This document shows positions 8,685 through 18,130 of a DNA stretch of 64,000 bases, one piece after another. This DNA is from JAFGBM01 sp964564915. Its GTDB lineage: Bacteria; Actinomycetota; Actinomycetes; Actinomycetales; Demequinaceae. The notes below the pieces were generated by a model. The model did not search any database. It was not told where the DNA came from and saw only the letters and a list, made by a program, of their open reading frames with translations. The position numbers and the translations under genes were made by a program. How positions within the stretch are numbered: the first letter of the stretch is position 1; every line of letters starts with the position of its first letter. The stretch spans positions 7,246 through 71,245 of the forward strand of contig CAZMCU010000003.1 of the NCBI GenBank assembly GCA_964564915.1. The letters are read 5' to 3'.

Positions 8685-10289
8685 ATGGGGACTTCAGCGA
8701 AAGACGGGGGACGCAAAGAAGGAGCGCGGCGGACTAGCGCGGGGAAACCGGCGGCACGCGTCAACTCCACGGCCTCCACGAATAGCAGCGCCACGGATGA
8801 CAGCGCGGTCCTGGAAAGCCTCACCGACGGCGTCTTTGCGCTCGATCGCGAATTCCGATTCACCTACCTCAACGGCATCGCGGCGGCCTTCCTGGGGTGC
8901 ACCCGCGACGAACTTCTGGGAACGTCTCTACTGGACGAGTGCCCCGAGGTTCGGGACTCCGACCTCGGCCTCGCGCTCAGCCGCGTCCTCGAGACCGGGC
9001 TCGTCGAGCGGCTCCTGGCATGGTCCGGACCTCAAACGAAATGGTTTGACGTCGGCGTGTGTGCTTCGCCCAACGGGCTCACGGTCATTCTCCACGACAT
9101 CGCCGAGATCAAGTCCCTCTCGGAGCATTTCTCCGCCGCCCAGCGGCTGGAAATCCTGGGACAACTCACCGAAGGAATCGCGCACGAGTTCGGCAATCTC
9201 CTCACCGTCATCACGGGTGCCGTCGAATCCCTGGCCATCGAAACTCGCTTGGGTCCGACCGGCCGCGAAATGGTCGATGTCGTCAATGAAGCGACGACGC
9301 GCGGAGCCGACCTCATACGCCGCCTCCTGTCCTTCGCTGGGAGGCAGCCGCTCGCGCCTCAGCCCATCAACCTCACTCGACACGTCGGCGACCTTATCCC
9401 CCTCCTCCGGCGAACCCTGGGGGAAGCGATCGAGGTGGCCTCGGACTTGACCCCCGGACTCCCCACCGTCAGCGTGGATCCCGGCCGACTCGAGGGCGCC
9501 ATCCTCAACCTCGCGATCAACGCCCGCGACGCGATGCCCAACGGCGGGATCCTCGAACTCGGGACGTCCCTGGCCGAGGTCGACCAAGAGGTGGAAGCCA
9601 GTCACGGCACCATCCAACCGGGAACCTACGCGGTCGTCACGGTCACCGATTCCGGCACGGGCGTCGCGCCGGAGAACCTGAGCCGGATGTTCGATCCGTT
9701 CTTCACCACCAAAAACGCCCATTGGGGTTCGGGGCTCGGTTTGGCAACCGTGTGGGGGTTTGCCCAGGAGTCCGGTGGATACCTCTCCGTTCACTCCGAA
9801 CTTGGCCACGGCACGTCCATCCGCCTGTACCTGCCCACCGTCCCCGTGGAGGTTGACCTGAATGCGGACAGTTGGATGGAGCCCACGCCCCAGTTCCGAG
9901 GCACCGGGCATGTGCTTCTCGTGGAGGACGACGATCTCGTCCGCCGGTTCGCGACCGAGCAACTGATCGCGCGAGGGTTCAGCGTGACGGACGTCAACTC
10001 GGGACCGGAGGCGCTGAGGGCGCTCGACGGAATCGATAGGGTCGACCTGTTGTTCACCGACATCGTTCTGCCCAGCGGAACGACCGGTCGAGAATTGGCG
10101 GCGGAGGTGCAGGCGCAACGGCCCGGAACTCCTGTGCTCTACACCTCCGGCTACTCGGAGAGCGCCCTCCTGCACGACGGGAAACTCGATCCAGACGCGG
10201 TACTTCTCCCCAAGCCCTACTCCAGTCGGCAGCTGCTCGATGCCGTCCAGAGGCTTCTGTCCCCCGGTCCCCCCGCGTCGAGCCACTAG
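8685..10289 (+). CDS. Soluble PAS-containing hybrid histidine kinase/response regulator
   Basis: The 534-aa protein has a low-complexity N-terminus (1-40) and a PAS domain (about 41-142). A histidine-kinase core follows with phospho-acceptor His167 in IAHEFGNLL, N-box residues near 275-279, the ATP-lid glycines DSGTGV and GSGLGLATVWGF, and FDPFFTTK. A C-terminal receiver domain (about 408-530) has acidic residues at 414-417, phospho-acceptor Asp459 and Lys510. No transmembrane segment is present, so it senses a cytoplasmic signal. It is a paralogue of the next gene but has one PAS domain and HEFGN in place of HDFNN. The pair and the EAL gene probably form one signalling block; the signal is unknown. 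Confidence 0.92.
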   Translation: MGTSAKDGGRKEGARRTSAGKPAARVNSTASTNSSATDDSAVLESLTDGVFALDREFRFTYLNGIAAAFLGCTRDELLGTSLLDECPEVRDSDLGLALSRVLETGLVERLLAWSGPQTKWFDVGVCASPNGLTVILHDIAEIKSLSEHFSAAQRLEILGQLTEGIAHEFGNLLTVITGAVESLAIETRLGPTGREMVDVVNEATTRGADLIRRLLSFAGRQPLAPQPINLTRHVGDLIPLLRRTLGEAIEVASDLTPGLPTVSVDPGRLEGAILNLAINARDAMPNGGILELGTSLAEVDQEVEASHGTIQPGTYAVVTVTDSGTGVAPENLSRMFDPFFTTKNAHWGSGLGLATVWGFAQESGGYLSVHSELGHGTSIRLYLPTVPVEVDLNADSWMEPTPQFRGTGHVLLVEDDDLVRRFATEQLIARGFSVTDVNSGPEALRALDGIDRVDLLFTDIVLPSGTTGRELAAEVQAQRPGTPVLYTSGYSESALLHDGKLDPDAVLLPKPYSSRQLLDAVQRLLSPGPPASSH

Positions 10290-10357
10290 GCGGCGCGACC
10301 ACCCGATACTCGGCTCCTCGTCCGTCTCTCCAACCTGCGCGAATCGACCGGCCAATC

Positions 10358-10363
10358 TAGACT
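10358..10363 (+). promoter_or_regulatory. Leaderless-type -10 box of the second hybrid kinase (TAGACT)
   Basis: TAGACT is followed by 6 nt and the ATG at 10370, the same geometry as for the first kinase gene. The second kinase therefore probably has its own promoter, although it lies only 80 nt after the first. Confidence 0.55.
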
Positions 10364-10369
10364 GGCGGA

Positions 10370-12361
10370 ATGGGACCTCCGTCAGGGGGCAATGCGAAAC
10401 CGGCGAAGAAGCGGGAATCGTCCCGATCGTCGAGCGGTGCTTCCGTGCCCGATGCGGCTCCCATCGTGCAACCCCGGAAGCCAGCGGATTTCGCGCGACT
10501 CGCCGAATCGATGCCCTTCATCGTGTGGACGGCGACACCGGATGGCGCGGTCGACTACTTCAACTTGGCCTTCACCGAGTACACCGGACAATCTCCCGAC
10601 TTGCTTCTGGCCGACGGGTGGCTCACGGTCCTCCATCCCGAGGATGTCCCGCTCGTCCTGGCCCGTTGGGAGTCTTCTCTCGCTTCGGGTAGTCCCTACG
10701 AGGTTGACTTCCGCATTCGGCGAGCGGACGGGGAGTATCGCTGGCACAGGGTGCAAGCCCGTGCGGAGACCAGCGAGAAGGGGAAGGTCGTCCGCTGGTG
10801 GGGAAGCGGAGTGGACATCCACGAACTCCACCTCCTCCGTGCGCAGGCCGCCACCCTCGCGGAGGAACGCGAAGCCATCCTGGAAAGCATCGTCGACGGA
10901 GTGTTGACGTTGGATCGCGACTTCCGGTTCACCTACCTCAATAGCAATGCCGAGAAGTTGACGGAGCGTACACGCGACGAACTCATTGGGAAGATCTTCT
11001 GGGATGCGTTTCCCGAGACTCGCGGCTCCGACCTCCTCGAGATGTTCCAGCGCGTCGTCGAGACGAGGACGCCGGAGCGCATCGAAGACTACGGGGCACC
11101 GATGCGACGATGGTTCGAGGTAAGCGCTAACCCGACACCGGACGGGCTCACCGTCTACCTTCGTGACATCACGCAAATGAAATCCCTCTCCGACCAACTT
11201 GCCATCGCGCAGCGGATGGAGGCGATGGGACAACTGACCGGCGGTATCGCCCACGACTTCAACAACCTTCTGACGGTCATCATCGGAGGCACGGAGTCGC
11301 TTCTCGACGAGCCGAACCTGAGCGACCATTGCCGTGACACGCTCGATCTCTTCTCTCAGGCCACCTCGAAGGCGGCGGAACTGACCCATCGACTCCTCGC
11401 CTTCGCACGGAAGCAACCCCTGGCACCCCAGGCGATCAATGTCAGCCACTACGTCTCGGAGATCGTCCCCCTCCTTCGACGCACCCTGGGAGAGGGCGTT
11501 CGCATCGTGACCTCTCTCGCGGAGGACGTACCCGCCGCCAACGTCGATCCGGGGCAATTCGAGAACGCCCTCTTGAACCTTGGCATCAACGCGAGGGACG
11601 CGATGCCGGAAGGAGGGACCCTCACCCTTGAGACCTATGCCGTGCACTTGGAGGAGCCCCAACCCGCCCTGCACCGGTTAGTCCCCCCGGGAAACTACGT
11701 CGCGACAACGGTGAGCGACACCGGGACGGGCATACCCGCGGAATTCCTGGGCAGGCTCTTCGACCCGTTCTTCACGACCAAGCCCGTCGGTCAGGGTTCT
11801 GGTCTGGGGTTGGCAATGGTGTACGGGTTCATTCGGCAGTCGGAGGGTTACGTCGCGGTGTACTCGGAGGAAGGACGGGGCACGACCATCCGCCTCTACT
11901 TGCCCGTCGCATCAGACGAAACCATGACGTCGACGGTGGAACCGACCCAACCGACCCCTATCCATCAAGGAACGGGCCACATCCTGCTCGTCGAAGACGA
12001 CGAACTCGTGCGCCACTTCACCGCCGCCCATTTGATGGCACATGGGTACGAGGTGACCTCGGCTAGCTCGGGCCCCGAAGCGATCGCACTTCTCGATTCG
12101 ATCGATCGCCTCGACCTCCTCCTCACCGACGTGATCATGCCGGGCGGGATGACCGGCGCGCAACTCGCGGCGCGGATTCTTCAGCGGCGCCCCGGTACTC
12201 CCATCCTGTATTCGTCCGGATACACCGAAAACGTCAACCTCGGCGACGGGCTTTCGGGCCGGGAGATCTCCTTCCTCTCCAAACCGTATTCGGGAACGCA
12301 GTTGATCGACGCCATCCAACGCCTCATCGCACCACCGACCGCGGAGGAATCGGCAACGTGA
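10370..12361 (+). CDS. Soluble double-PAS hybrid histidine kinase/response regulator
   Basis: The 663-aa protein has PAS domain 1 (about residues 40-150; EYRWHRVQA is a PAC-like ending), PAS domain 2 (about 168-270), a dimerisation/phospho-acceptor helix with His295 in GGIAHDFNNLL, a HATPase domain (N-box near 403-408, DTGTGIP, GQGSGLGLAMVYGF) and a receiver domain (about 537-655) with Asp587 and Lys638. No membrane helices are seen. The stop overlaps the next gene's GTG start (GTGA), so it is co-translated with the REC-EAL phosphodiesterase, a likely output partner. No HPt domain is visible that would carry phosphate between the two receivers. Confidence 0.93.
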   Translation: MGPPSGGNAKPAKKRESSRSSSGASVPDAAPIVQPRKPADFARLAESMPFIVWTATPDGAVDYFNLAFTEYTGQSPDLLLADGWLTVLHPEDVPLVLARWESSLASGSPYEVDFRIRRADGEYRWHRVQARAETSEKGKVVRWWGSGVDIHELHLLRAQAATLAEEREAILESIVDGVLTLDRDFRFTYLNSNAEKLTERTRDELIGKIFWDAFPETRGSDLLEMFQRVVETRTPERIEDYGAPMRRWFEVSANPTPDGLTVYLRDITQMKSLSDQLAIAQRMEAMGQLTGGIAHDFNNLLTVIIGGTESLLDEPNLSDHCRDTLDLFSQATSKAAELTHRLLAFARKQPLAPQAINVSHYVSEIVPLLRRTLGEGVRIVTSLAEDVPAANVDPGQFENALLNLGINARDAMPEGGTLTLETYAVHLEEPQPALHRLVPPGNYVATTVSDTGTGIPAEFLGRLFDPFFTTKPVGQGSGLGLAMVYGFIRQSEGYVAVYSEEGRGTTIRLYLPVASDETMTSTVEPTQPTPIHQGTGHILLVEDDELVRHFTAAHLMAHGYEVTSASSGPEAIALLDSIDRLDLLLTDVIMPGGMTGAQLAARILQRRPGTPILYSSGYTENVNLGDGLSGREISFLSKPYSGTQLIDAIQRLIAPPTAEESAT

Positions 12362-13560
12362 AGGCCTCGGCCACGTCCGAGCGAGTCCTCATCATCGACG
12401 ACGACCCGATGGTCGGGCGAACCACTCTCACAACCGTCGAGACCCTCGGGCATGAGGGCCAATTGACGACCGACGCCCAGGACTTCATGGAGTTGTGCCA
12501 ACGATGGCACCCCACCTTCGTCATCGTCGATCTCGTCATGGAGAAAACCGACGGCCTGGAAATCCTTCGGATGCTCTCGGCGAAGGGGTGCACACCAACG
12601 GTCATCATCGCGAGCGGCCAAGGCAGCCGCGTCCTCAACGCGGCCAGACGCCTAGCGCAAGCCGAGAATCTCCCGTTCGGGGGGATCCTCTCCAAGCCGT
12701 ACCGACGCTCCCAACTCGCGGAATTGCTGTCGAGGCCCCCCGCGCAACTCGGTGACGACTCCTCGACCGAGGTCACGGCTCCTCGTTCGTGGACGGACGC
12801 GGAGTTCGAAGAAGAGTTCCGCGACGCCCTCGGCAGCGGGGCGGTATCCGTCGTCTTCCAGCCCAAGGTCAGTTGCGCGGACGGCCGCGTGGTGGGGTAC
12901 GAGGCCCTCGCCCGCTGGGCGCATCCCGATCGGGGCAACATCGTTCCCGACGACTTCGTCCCGAAGGCCGAGAAGGCGGGCCTCGCTGGCCTGTTGAGCG
13001 ACGTTGTCCTCCGCCAGTCGCTGGGGTGGTTCGGCGATCACCTCGAACGGAACGGAAAGCGCCTGTCCATCAACATCTCCGCAACGGAGGTTGCCGAGTC
13101 CGGTCTCGACGAACGCTTACTGCAGGCATGCCGAATCGCCGGAGTGCCAACCCAACAGGTGATCATCGAAGTGACGGAAACGAGCGCGATGGAGGACCCC
13201 GTCCTCTCCCTCCAGTTCTTAACGCGTCTTCGGCTTCAGGGTTTCGAGGTGTCCCTCGACGACTTTGGTACGGGGTACTCCTCGATGGTTCAGTTGGCGA
13301 AGATGCCGTTCAGCGAGATCAAGGTGGACCGCTCGTTCGTCAAGAACGCCGCTACATCCCAGGAGTCCGCGATCGTCATCCGCTCGATCATCGATTTGGG
13401 TCACGCCTTGGAGATGACGTGCACCGCCGAGGGCGTGGAAAGCGCGGCCGTTATGACCCTTCTCCACAAATGGGGGTGCGATCACGCGCAGGGGTACCAC
13501 ATCGCGCGTCCCATGACCACGGACGACCTTGGAATCTGGCTCGAAACCGCACCCGATTAG
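12358..13560 (+). CDS. Response regulator with EAL domain (c-di-GMP phosphodiesterase)
   Basis: This 400-aa protein joins a receiver domain (1-125; phospho-acceptor Asp58, conserved Lys about 113) to an EAL domain (about 145-398). EAL phosphodiesterases hydrolyse cyclic di-GMP to pGpG. The key residues all appear present: Glu182 in YEALARW, Asn239, Glu271 in EVTE, Asp301-Asp302 in DDFGTGYSS, Lys322, Glu358 and Gln378. Activity is therefore predicted, not degenerate. The GTG start overlaps the stop of the double-PAS kinase, so this is its probable target. The stop codon overlaps that of the convergent mnmA gene. Confidence 0.93.
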   Translation: MKASATSERVLIIDDDPMVGRTTLTTVETLGHEGQLTTDAQDFMELCQRWHPTFVIVDLVMEKTDGLEILRMLSAKGCTPTVIIASGQGSRVLNAARRLAQAENLPFGGILSKPYRRSQLAELLSRPPAQLGDDSSTEVTAPRSWTDAEFEEEFRDALGSGAVSVVFQPKVSCADGRVVGYEALARWAHPDRGNIVPDDFVPKAEKAGLAGLLSDVVLRQSLGWFGDHLERNGKRLSINISATEVAESGLDERLLQACRIAGVPTQQVIIEVTETSAMEDPVLSLQFLTRLRLQGFEVSLDDFGTGYSSMVQLAKMPFSEIKVDRSFVKNAATSQESAIVIRSIIDLGHALEMTCTAEGVESAAVMTLLHKWGCDHAQGYHIARPMTTDDLGIWLETAPD

Positions 13561-14654
13561 GCTCTCACCGCGGCCGTCGCCTGCCCGAGCACCCGCGTCC
13601 CGGCGTACACCACGAGCGACTGGCCCGGTGCGACCGCACGCATCGGCTCGTCGAGTTCGACGAGCATCCTGTCCCCCGCTACCGTGACGCGACCAGCGGC
13701 CGGCGTCCCGTGGGCGCGGACCTGGACGTGACACCGGGTCGGTTCCTCGGCGGGGATGTCGGGGGCGAGCCACACCACTCCGTCACCCGCTAACGTGGTC
13801 ACCGAAAGCCGCCGTTCCGGCCCCACCTCGACCGTGTTGGTCCCGACCCGCACGCCGGTAACGTACCGGGGTTCGCCATCGGTTGCGGGTCGCGGCAAGC
13901 GCAATCCCTTGCGTTGCCCGACGGTGAACGCGAACGCGCCGGCGTGCGTCCCGACCACATCCCCCGCCTCGTCCACGATGTCGCCCGGTTGCTCCCCCAG
14001 GCGTTCGAGGAGGAAGGCCGTGGCGTCGCCATCGGAGATGAAGCAGATGTCGAGCGAATCGGCCTTCGTCGAGACGCCGAGCCCGCGAGCCGCTGCCTCC
14101 GCACGAACGTCGCCCTTGGATTCCGCTCCACCGAGCGGAAAGATCGTGCGGGAGAGTCGTTGGAGACCAACCGCGGCGAGGACGTACGACTGGTCCTTCG
14201 CATCGACGGTGGCTCGGTGCAGTTCGATCGCACCAACGCTATCCTCGACGCCCCGGTGTTTGGTGACTCCTCCGCCCGCCGCCTCGTGCGGCCGCGCGAT
14301 CCTCGCGTAGTGACCCGTGCAGACCGCGTCGAAGCCTCGCGACAGGGCGCGATCGAGAAGGGCCCCAAACTTGACCCGTTGGTTGCACCGCACACAGGGG
14401 TTGGGGGTACGGCCCGCGCGGTACTCGGACAGAAACTCGTCCACCACGATTCGTTCGAAATCCTCCCGCATGTCCCAGACCTCGTACGGGATGCCCAGGA
14501 CGTCGGCAACACGGCGGGCGTCGTCGTCCTCCACTCCCGGCGCGTTCGTGGTCAGCGCGAGACGCACGCCCATCACGGCATGTCCGGCGTCGATGGCGCG
14601 CGCGGCGGCAACGGCGGAGTCGACGCCGCCCGAGAGCGCCGCGATCACCTGCAT
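13557..14654 (-). CDS. mnmA: tRNA-specific 2-thiouridylase
   Basis: MnmA adenylates and thiolates U34 of Lys, Glu and Gln tRNAs, using sulfur from a desulfurase relay. The 365-aa protein has the PP-loop SGGVDSAVAA near its N-terminus, the first catalytic cysteine in TPNPCVRCNQRVKF, the second in the SLDICFI motif, GHYARI and FTVGQRKGL, all in standard order. The open frame extends well upstream, but the family start MQVIAALSGGVDS fits the ATG at 14654. A TAGAAT lies about 32 nt upstream and may be its -10 element. Its terminator region is shared with the convergent EAL gene: the two stops overlap. Confidence 0.96.
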   Translation of the reverse strand: MQVIAALSGGVDSAVAAARAIDAGHAVMGVRLALTTNAPGVEDDDARRVADVLGIPYEVWDMREDFERIVVDEFLSEYRAGRTPNPCVRCNQRVKFGALLDRALSRGFDAVCTGHYARIARPHEAAGGGVTKHRGVEDSVGAIELHRATVDAKDQSYVLAAVGLQRLSRTIFPLGGAESKGDVRAEAAARGLGVSTKADSLDICFISDGDATAFLLERLGEQPGDIVDEAGDVVGTHAGAFAFTVGQRKGLRLPRPATDGEPRYVTGVRVGTNTVEVGPERRLSVTTLAGDGVVWLAPDIPAEEPTRCHVQVRAHGTPAAGRVTVAGDRMLVELDEPMRAVAPGQSLVVYAGTRVLGQATAAVRA

Positions 14655-14734
14655 GCTATCGACCTGTGTCGCTTGGCCATCCCGCGATTCTACGACGGGC
14701 TGACGAGAGACGATTTCGCCGTGAGGCCCGCGCG

Positions 14735-14740
14735 TAGACT
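14735..14740 (+). promoter_or_regulatory. Leaderless-type -10 box of the DUF1003 gene (TAGACT)
   Basis: TAGACT is separated from the ATG at 14749 by 8 nt, and no ribosome-binding site lies between. Confidence 0.5.
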
Positions 14741-14748
14741 CTCGAAGC

Positions 14749-15186
14749 ATGACGATCGCAAGCGCACGGCGAATCCCCAAGAAGAACTGGCACACCAAGC
14801 ACCAAGAAGGGTTGACACGCGGAGAACGCGCCGCCGACCACATGCGCAACTCCATGGGCAGTTGGGGGTTCGTCGGGGGGTTCCTGGTCTTCATGGCACT
14901 GTGGGCTGTCATCAACACCGCGACGAGCGGCTGGGACCCGTACCCGTACATCCTCCTCAACCTCTTCCTCAGCATGCTCGCCGGGCTCCAAGGCGCGATC
15001 CTCCTCATCGCCGCGAAACGCCAGGACGCGATCGCCGCCGCCCTCGCCGAGCACGATTATCAAACCAACATCGCCGCGAAGGAAGACATCGAGGCGTTGC
15101 TCAAGATCAACCACCGGCAGCTCGAGATGATCTTGGAGTTGCGCGCGACCGTCGAGCGGCTCGGCCCGGACGGCGCCAAACCGTAA
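14749..15186 (+). CDS. DUF1003 family membrane protein
   Basis: The 145-aa protein fits the DUF1003 family: a charged N-terminus with GERAADHMRNSMGSW, two transmembrane helices (about residues 42-58 and 68-88, joined by a short loop with WDPYPYILLNL), and a C-terminal helical cytoplasmic tail of about 55 residues. Its biochemical role is not established. It is a lone gene, divergent from mnmA and convergent with the reductase gene that follows. Confidence 0.9.
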   Translation: MTIASARRIPKKNWHTKHQEGLTRGERAADHMRNSMGSWGFVGGFLVFMALWAVINTATSGWDPYPYILLNLFLSMLAGLQGAILLIAAKRQDAIAAALAEHDYQTNIAAKEDIEALLKINHRQLEMILELRATVERLGPDGAKP

Positions 15187-15208
15187 GCGTGCTTGGCCCG
15201 AACCGGGT

Positions 15209-15856
15209 CTAGGTCTCCCGCAGTTCGGGGTCGGGATCGACCGTGACGGCGACCGAGAACGCCCCCGTCTTGACCGCACCCTGGAGGGTGTAGTCCGAGA
15301 TCACCACACCCGTCGTCGACACCCGTGTGCTCTCCAGGTGGAGGCTCGCGGCCTGCGCCATTCCCTCGAACATGCGCTTCCCCCGGCCGAGAAGCACGGG
15401 GAAGGTCCAGATGCGGTACTCGTCCACGAGGCCCTGCTCCTGGAGGGTTTGGGCGAGGCCGGGGCAACCATGGACCTGCAGTTCGGGGCCATCGCCCGCC
15501 TTGAGGGCACGCACGGCCGCGGCAACATCTCCCTCGAGCGGAACGGTGTTGGCCCACGATGTGGGGATCGGCCGATGGGTCGCGACGTACTTGGTTGCGG
15601 CCGTGAACTTCTGGGCAACGGGATCGTCGAGCGCGAAGGGATAGTGCGACGCGAAGATGTCGTAGGTTCCGCGACCGAGGAGGAGGTCGAAGCCTCCCTC
15701 CATGAACGATGCCGAGGCCTGGCTCATCATGTCGTCCCACAAGGCGACGGACCAACCACCGAGGGCGAACCCTCCGGAGCGGTCCTCGTTCGGACCGCCG
15801 GGTGCCTGCACCACGCCATCGAGAGACGTAAACACCGTGACAATCAGTCTGCGCAT
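15209..15856 (-). CDS. Dihydrofolate reductase-family protein (RibD C-terminal type)
   Basis: The 215-aa protein belongs to the RibD C-terminal/DHFR-like NADPH reductase group. It starts RRLIVTVFTSLDGVVQAPGG (the first strand and active-site loop), has LLLGRGTYDIF near residue 60, an NADPH-binding LQVHGCPGLAQTL, and a late DEYRIWTFPVLLGRGKRMF motif. It is not classical FolA, and the substrate is unknown. The ATG at 15856 fits the family N-terminus; the long open frame upstream of it is antisense to glgX. A possible 8-codon leader ORF lies just upstream. Confidence 0.88.
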   Translation of the reverse strand: MRRLIVTVFTSLDGVVQAPGGPNEDRSGGFALGGWSVALWDDMMSQASASFMEGGFDLLLGRGTYDIFASHYPFALDDPVAQKFTAATKYVATHRPIPTSWANTVPLEGDVAAAVRALKAGDGPELQVHGCPGLAQTLQEQGLVDEYRIWTFPVLLGRGKRMFEGMAQAASLHLESTRVSTTGVVISDYTLQGAVKTGAFSVAVTVDPDPELRET

Positions 15857-15925
15857 GACGATTCCCTCACTTCCCACGGACGAAGACCCGCATGGTGCAA
15901 CTCTATCCGTGCGGGCTGAGGCACA

Positions 15926-18106
15926 ATGGGCCGCATGCCCACGGCAGATTCCGTCACCCCTAACCCAACGCCGCATCGACTCGGATTCCACCTCGTACGC
16001 GGCGGCGCGGCGATGTCGGTGTGGGCTCCCCACGCGACCGGGATCGACCTCTGCCTCGTCGACGCCGCGGGGGGGGAAAAGCGCTTCGCGCTCGTTGGAC
16101 CCGAGGCTGGACTGTGGCACGGCATGGTCGAGGGCGTCAAGGCGGGTCAGCGGTACGGCCTTCGCGCCTACGGACCATGGGATCCGGCGCAGGGGCACGT
16201 CTTCAATCCCGCCAAGTTGCTCCTCGATCCCTACGCCCGGGGAATTGACGGGCACCTCGTCGACATCTCCCACGAGAGTTTCGAAGCAACCCTGTCGAAC
16301 AAGGACCCCGAGGATTCCGCCCCGTTCGTACCCAAGGGAGTGCTCCTCGACCCGCGCATCGGTCCCGCCGTAACTCGAGCGGTAACGCGGTCGCTCGCAC
16401 CCCCGCCCCGCGTCCCGTGGCGAGATACCGTCATCTACGAGGCTCACGTCAAAGGCCTCACGTGGCACCTTCCCGGTGTTCCCGCACGCATCCGCGGCAC
16501 CTACGCGGCGCTGGGCCACGATGCGCTCATTGGGTACCTCACCGAGTTGGGAGTGACGACCCTTGAGCTTCTTCCCATCCACGCTTTCGCAAGCGAGCGC
16601 CACCTCGAGCGCGAGGGCCTCGTCAACTATTGGGGGTACAACACCCTCGCCTTCTTCGCCCCCCACCCCGACTACGCGACGGCAACCGCGAGGCGCGCGG
16701 GACCGGCGGCGATCCTCCGCGAATTCAGGGGAGCGGTCGACCGCCTCCACCGCGCGGGAATCGAGGTCATCCTCGACGTGGTCTACAACCACACCTGCGA
16801 GGGCGGCAAGACGGGACGCCAGATCTCCTGGCGGGGATTGGCGAATCGCGCGTACTACCGGCACCGTGACGCCGAACCGGGCGTGCTCGAGGACACGACG
16901 GGAACGGGCAACACCCTCGACTTCGGAGAACCGGCCAACGTCAGGATGGCCCTCGATTCCTTGCGGTATTGGGTGACGACCACCGGGATCGATGGATTCC
17001 GCTTCGATCTTGCCGCGACCCTCGGCCGTGGAGGAAATGGCTTCGATCCCCGTCACCCGTTCCCCGTTGGCCTCATCACCGATCCCATCATCGGCGGCAC
17101 CAAACTCATCGCCGAACCGTGGGACATTGGATCGGGAGGATGGCAAACGGGAGCATTCCCCGCGCCCATAGTGGAATGGAACGACCGGTTCCGCGACTCG
17201 GTTCGCACGTTCTGGCTGACCGACGCGGACCGAACGCTCCGCAAGAAGACCACCCACGGCGTCCGCGACCTCGCCACCCGTCTCGCCGGTTCCTCCGATC
17301 TTTTTGGCCAAGGCGACCCTCCCCTCGCACGTGGACCCCACGCCTCCATCAATTTCGTCACAGCACACGACGGCTTCACGCTGCACGACCTCACGGCGTA
17401 CTCCCGCAAACACAACGTTGCCAACGGCGAGGGCGGCAGGGACGGGGCGAGCCATAACCTCTCGTGGAACCACGGCGTCGAGGGGCCGACAAGAAAGCCC
17501 GCCATCCTCGACGCGCGGCGACGGTCGGCCCGCAACCTCCTCGGGACCCTCATCCTCGCCGCGGGCACCCCCATGCTCCTCGCTGGCGACGAGATCGGCC
17601 GAACGCAGAAGGGCAACAACAACGCCTACTCCCAGGACAACGACACGTCCTGGCTCGATTGGGCATCGGCCCCCAGCCACGAGGATCTTCGCGCAACGGT
17701 CGCGTACCTCCTCCGACTCCGGAAGACCAACCCCGTCCTTCGCCCCAGGACGTTCTACGAGGGTCGCGACAAGGACGTCACTCGCCGCGACGATCTCGCG
17801 TGGTTCTCCCAGGAGGGGCACCCGGAATCCGAGGCATGGTGGCACGACTCCTCCGTTCGAGCGCTTCAAATGATGCGGTCGCTCTCCGTGGGCGCCGATG
17901 CCCTGATGATCATCAACGGGTACGCGTCGGATGTGCCGGTGACCATTCCGGCGGACGACGGCCATCCCTGGCGCCTCGCATGGGATAGCGCGTGGGAGTC
18001 GCCGACATCCCCCGACGCGCTCGCGGCGCGTGACGGGGAACCCGTCGCCCCGGGCGACACCATCGCACTACCGTCGCTCTCGATGCGGCTGTACCTCAGC
18101 GCGTAG
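15926..18106 (+). CDS. glgX: Glycogen debranching enzyme GlgX
   Basis: GlgX (isoamylase type, GH13) hydrolyses alpha-1,6 branches left after phosphorylase action on glycogen. The 726-aa protein has an N-terminal CBM48 domain (about 15-110) and a catalytic barrel with DVVYNHT, nucleophile Asp361 in GFRFDLAATLGR, acid/base Glu397 in LIAEPWDIG, and FVTAHDGFTLHDL. A C-terminal beta domain follows. GDEIGRTQKGNNNAYSQDND is characteristic of GlgX. A second Met at codon 4 could also be the start. It lies near glgP, glgE and glgB and would act with GlgP in degradation. Confidence 0.96.
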   Translation: MGRMPTADSVTPNPTPHRLGFHLVRGGAAMSVWAPHATGIDLCLVDAAGGEKRFALVGPEAGLWHGMVEGVKAGQRYGLRAYGPWDPAQGHVFNPAKLLLDPYARGIDGHLVDISHESFEATLSNKDPEDSAPFVPKGVLLDPRIGPAVTRAVTRSLAPPPRVPWRDTVIYEAHVKGLTWHLPGVPARIRGTYAALGHDALIGYLTELGVTTLELLPIHAFASERHLEREGLVNYWGYNTLAFFAPHPDYATATARRAGPAAILREFRGAVDRLHRAGIEVILDVVYNHTCEGGKTGRQISWRGLANRAYYRHRDAEPGVLEDTTGTGNTLDFGEPANVRMALDSLRYWVTTTGIDGFRFDLAATLGRGGNGFDPRHPFPVGLITDPIIGGTKLIAEPWDIGSGGWQTGAFPAPIVEWNDRFRDSVRTFWLTDADRTLRKKTTHGVRDLATRLAGSSDLFGQGDPPLARGPHASINFVTAHDGFTLHDLTAYSRKHNVANGEGGRDGASHNLSWNHGVEGPTRKPAILDARRRSARNLLGTLILAAGTPMLLAGDEIGRTQKGNNNAYSQDNDTSWLDWASAPSHEDLRATVAYLLRLRKTNPVLRPRTFYEGRDKDVTRRDDLAWFSQEGHPESEAWWHDSSVRALQMMRSLSVGADALMIINGYASDVPVTIPADDGHPWRLAWDSAWESPTSPDALAARDGEPVAPGDTIALPSLSMRLYLSA

Positions 18107-18130
18107 CGGGCGAGCCGAAGCAATCGCCTT

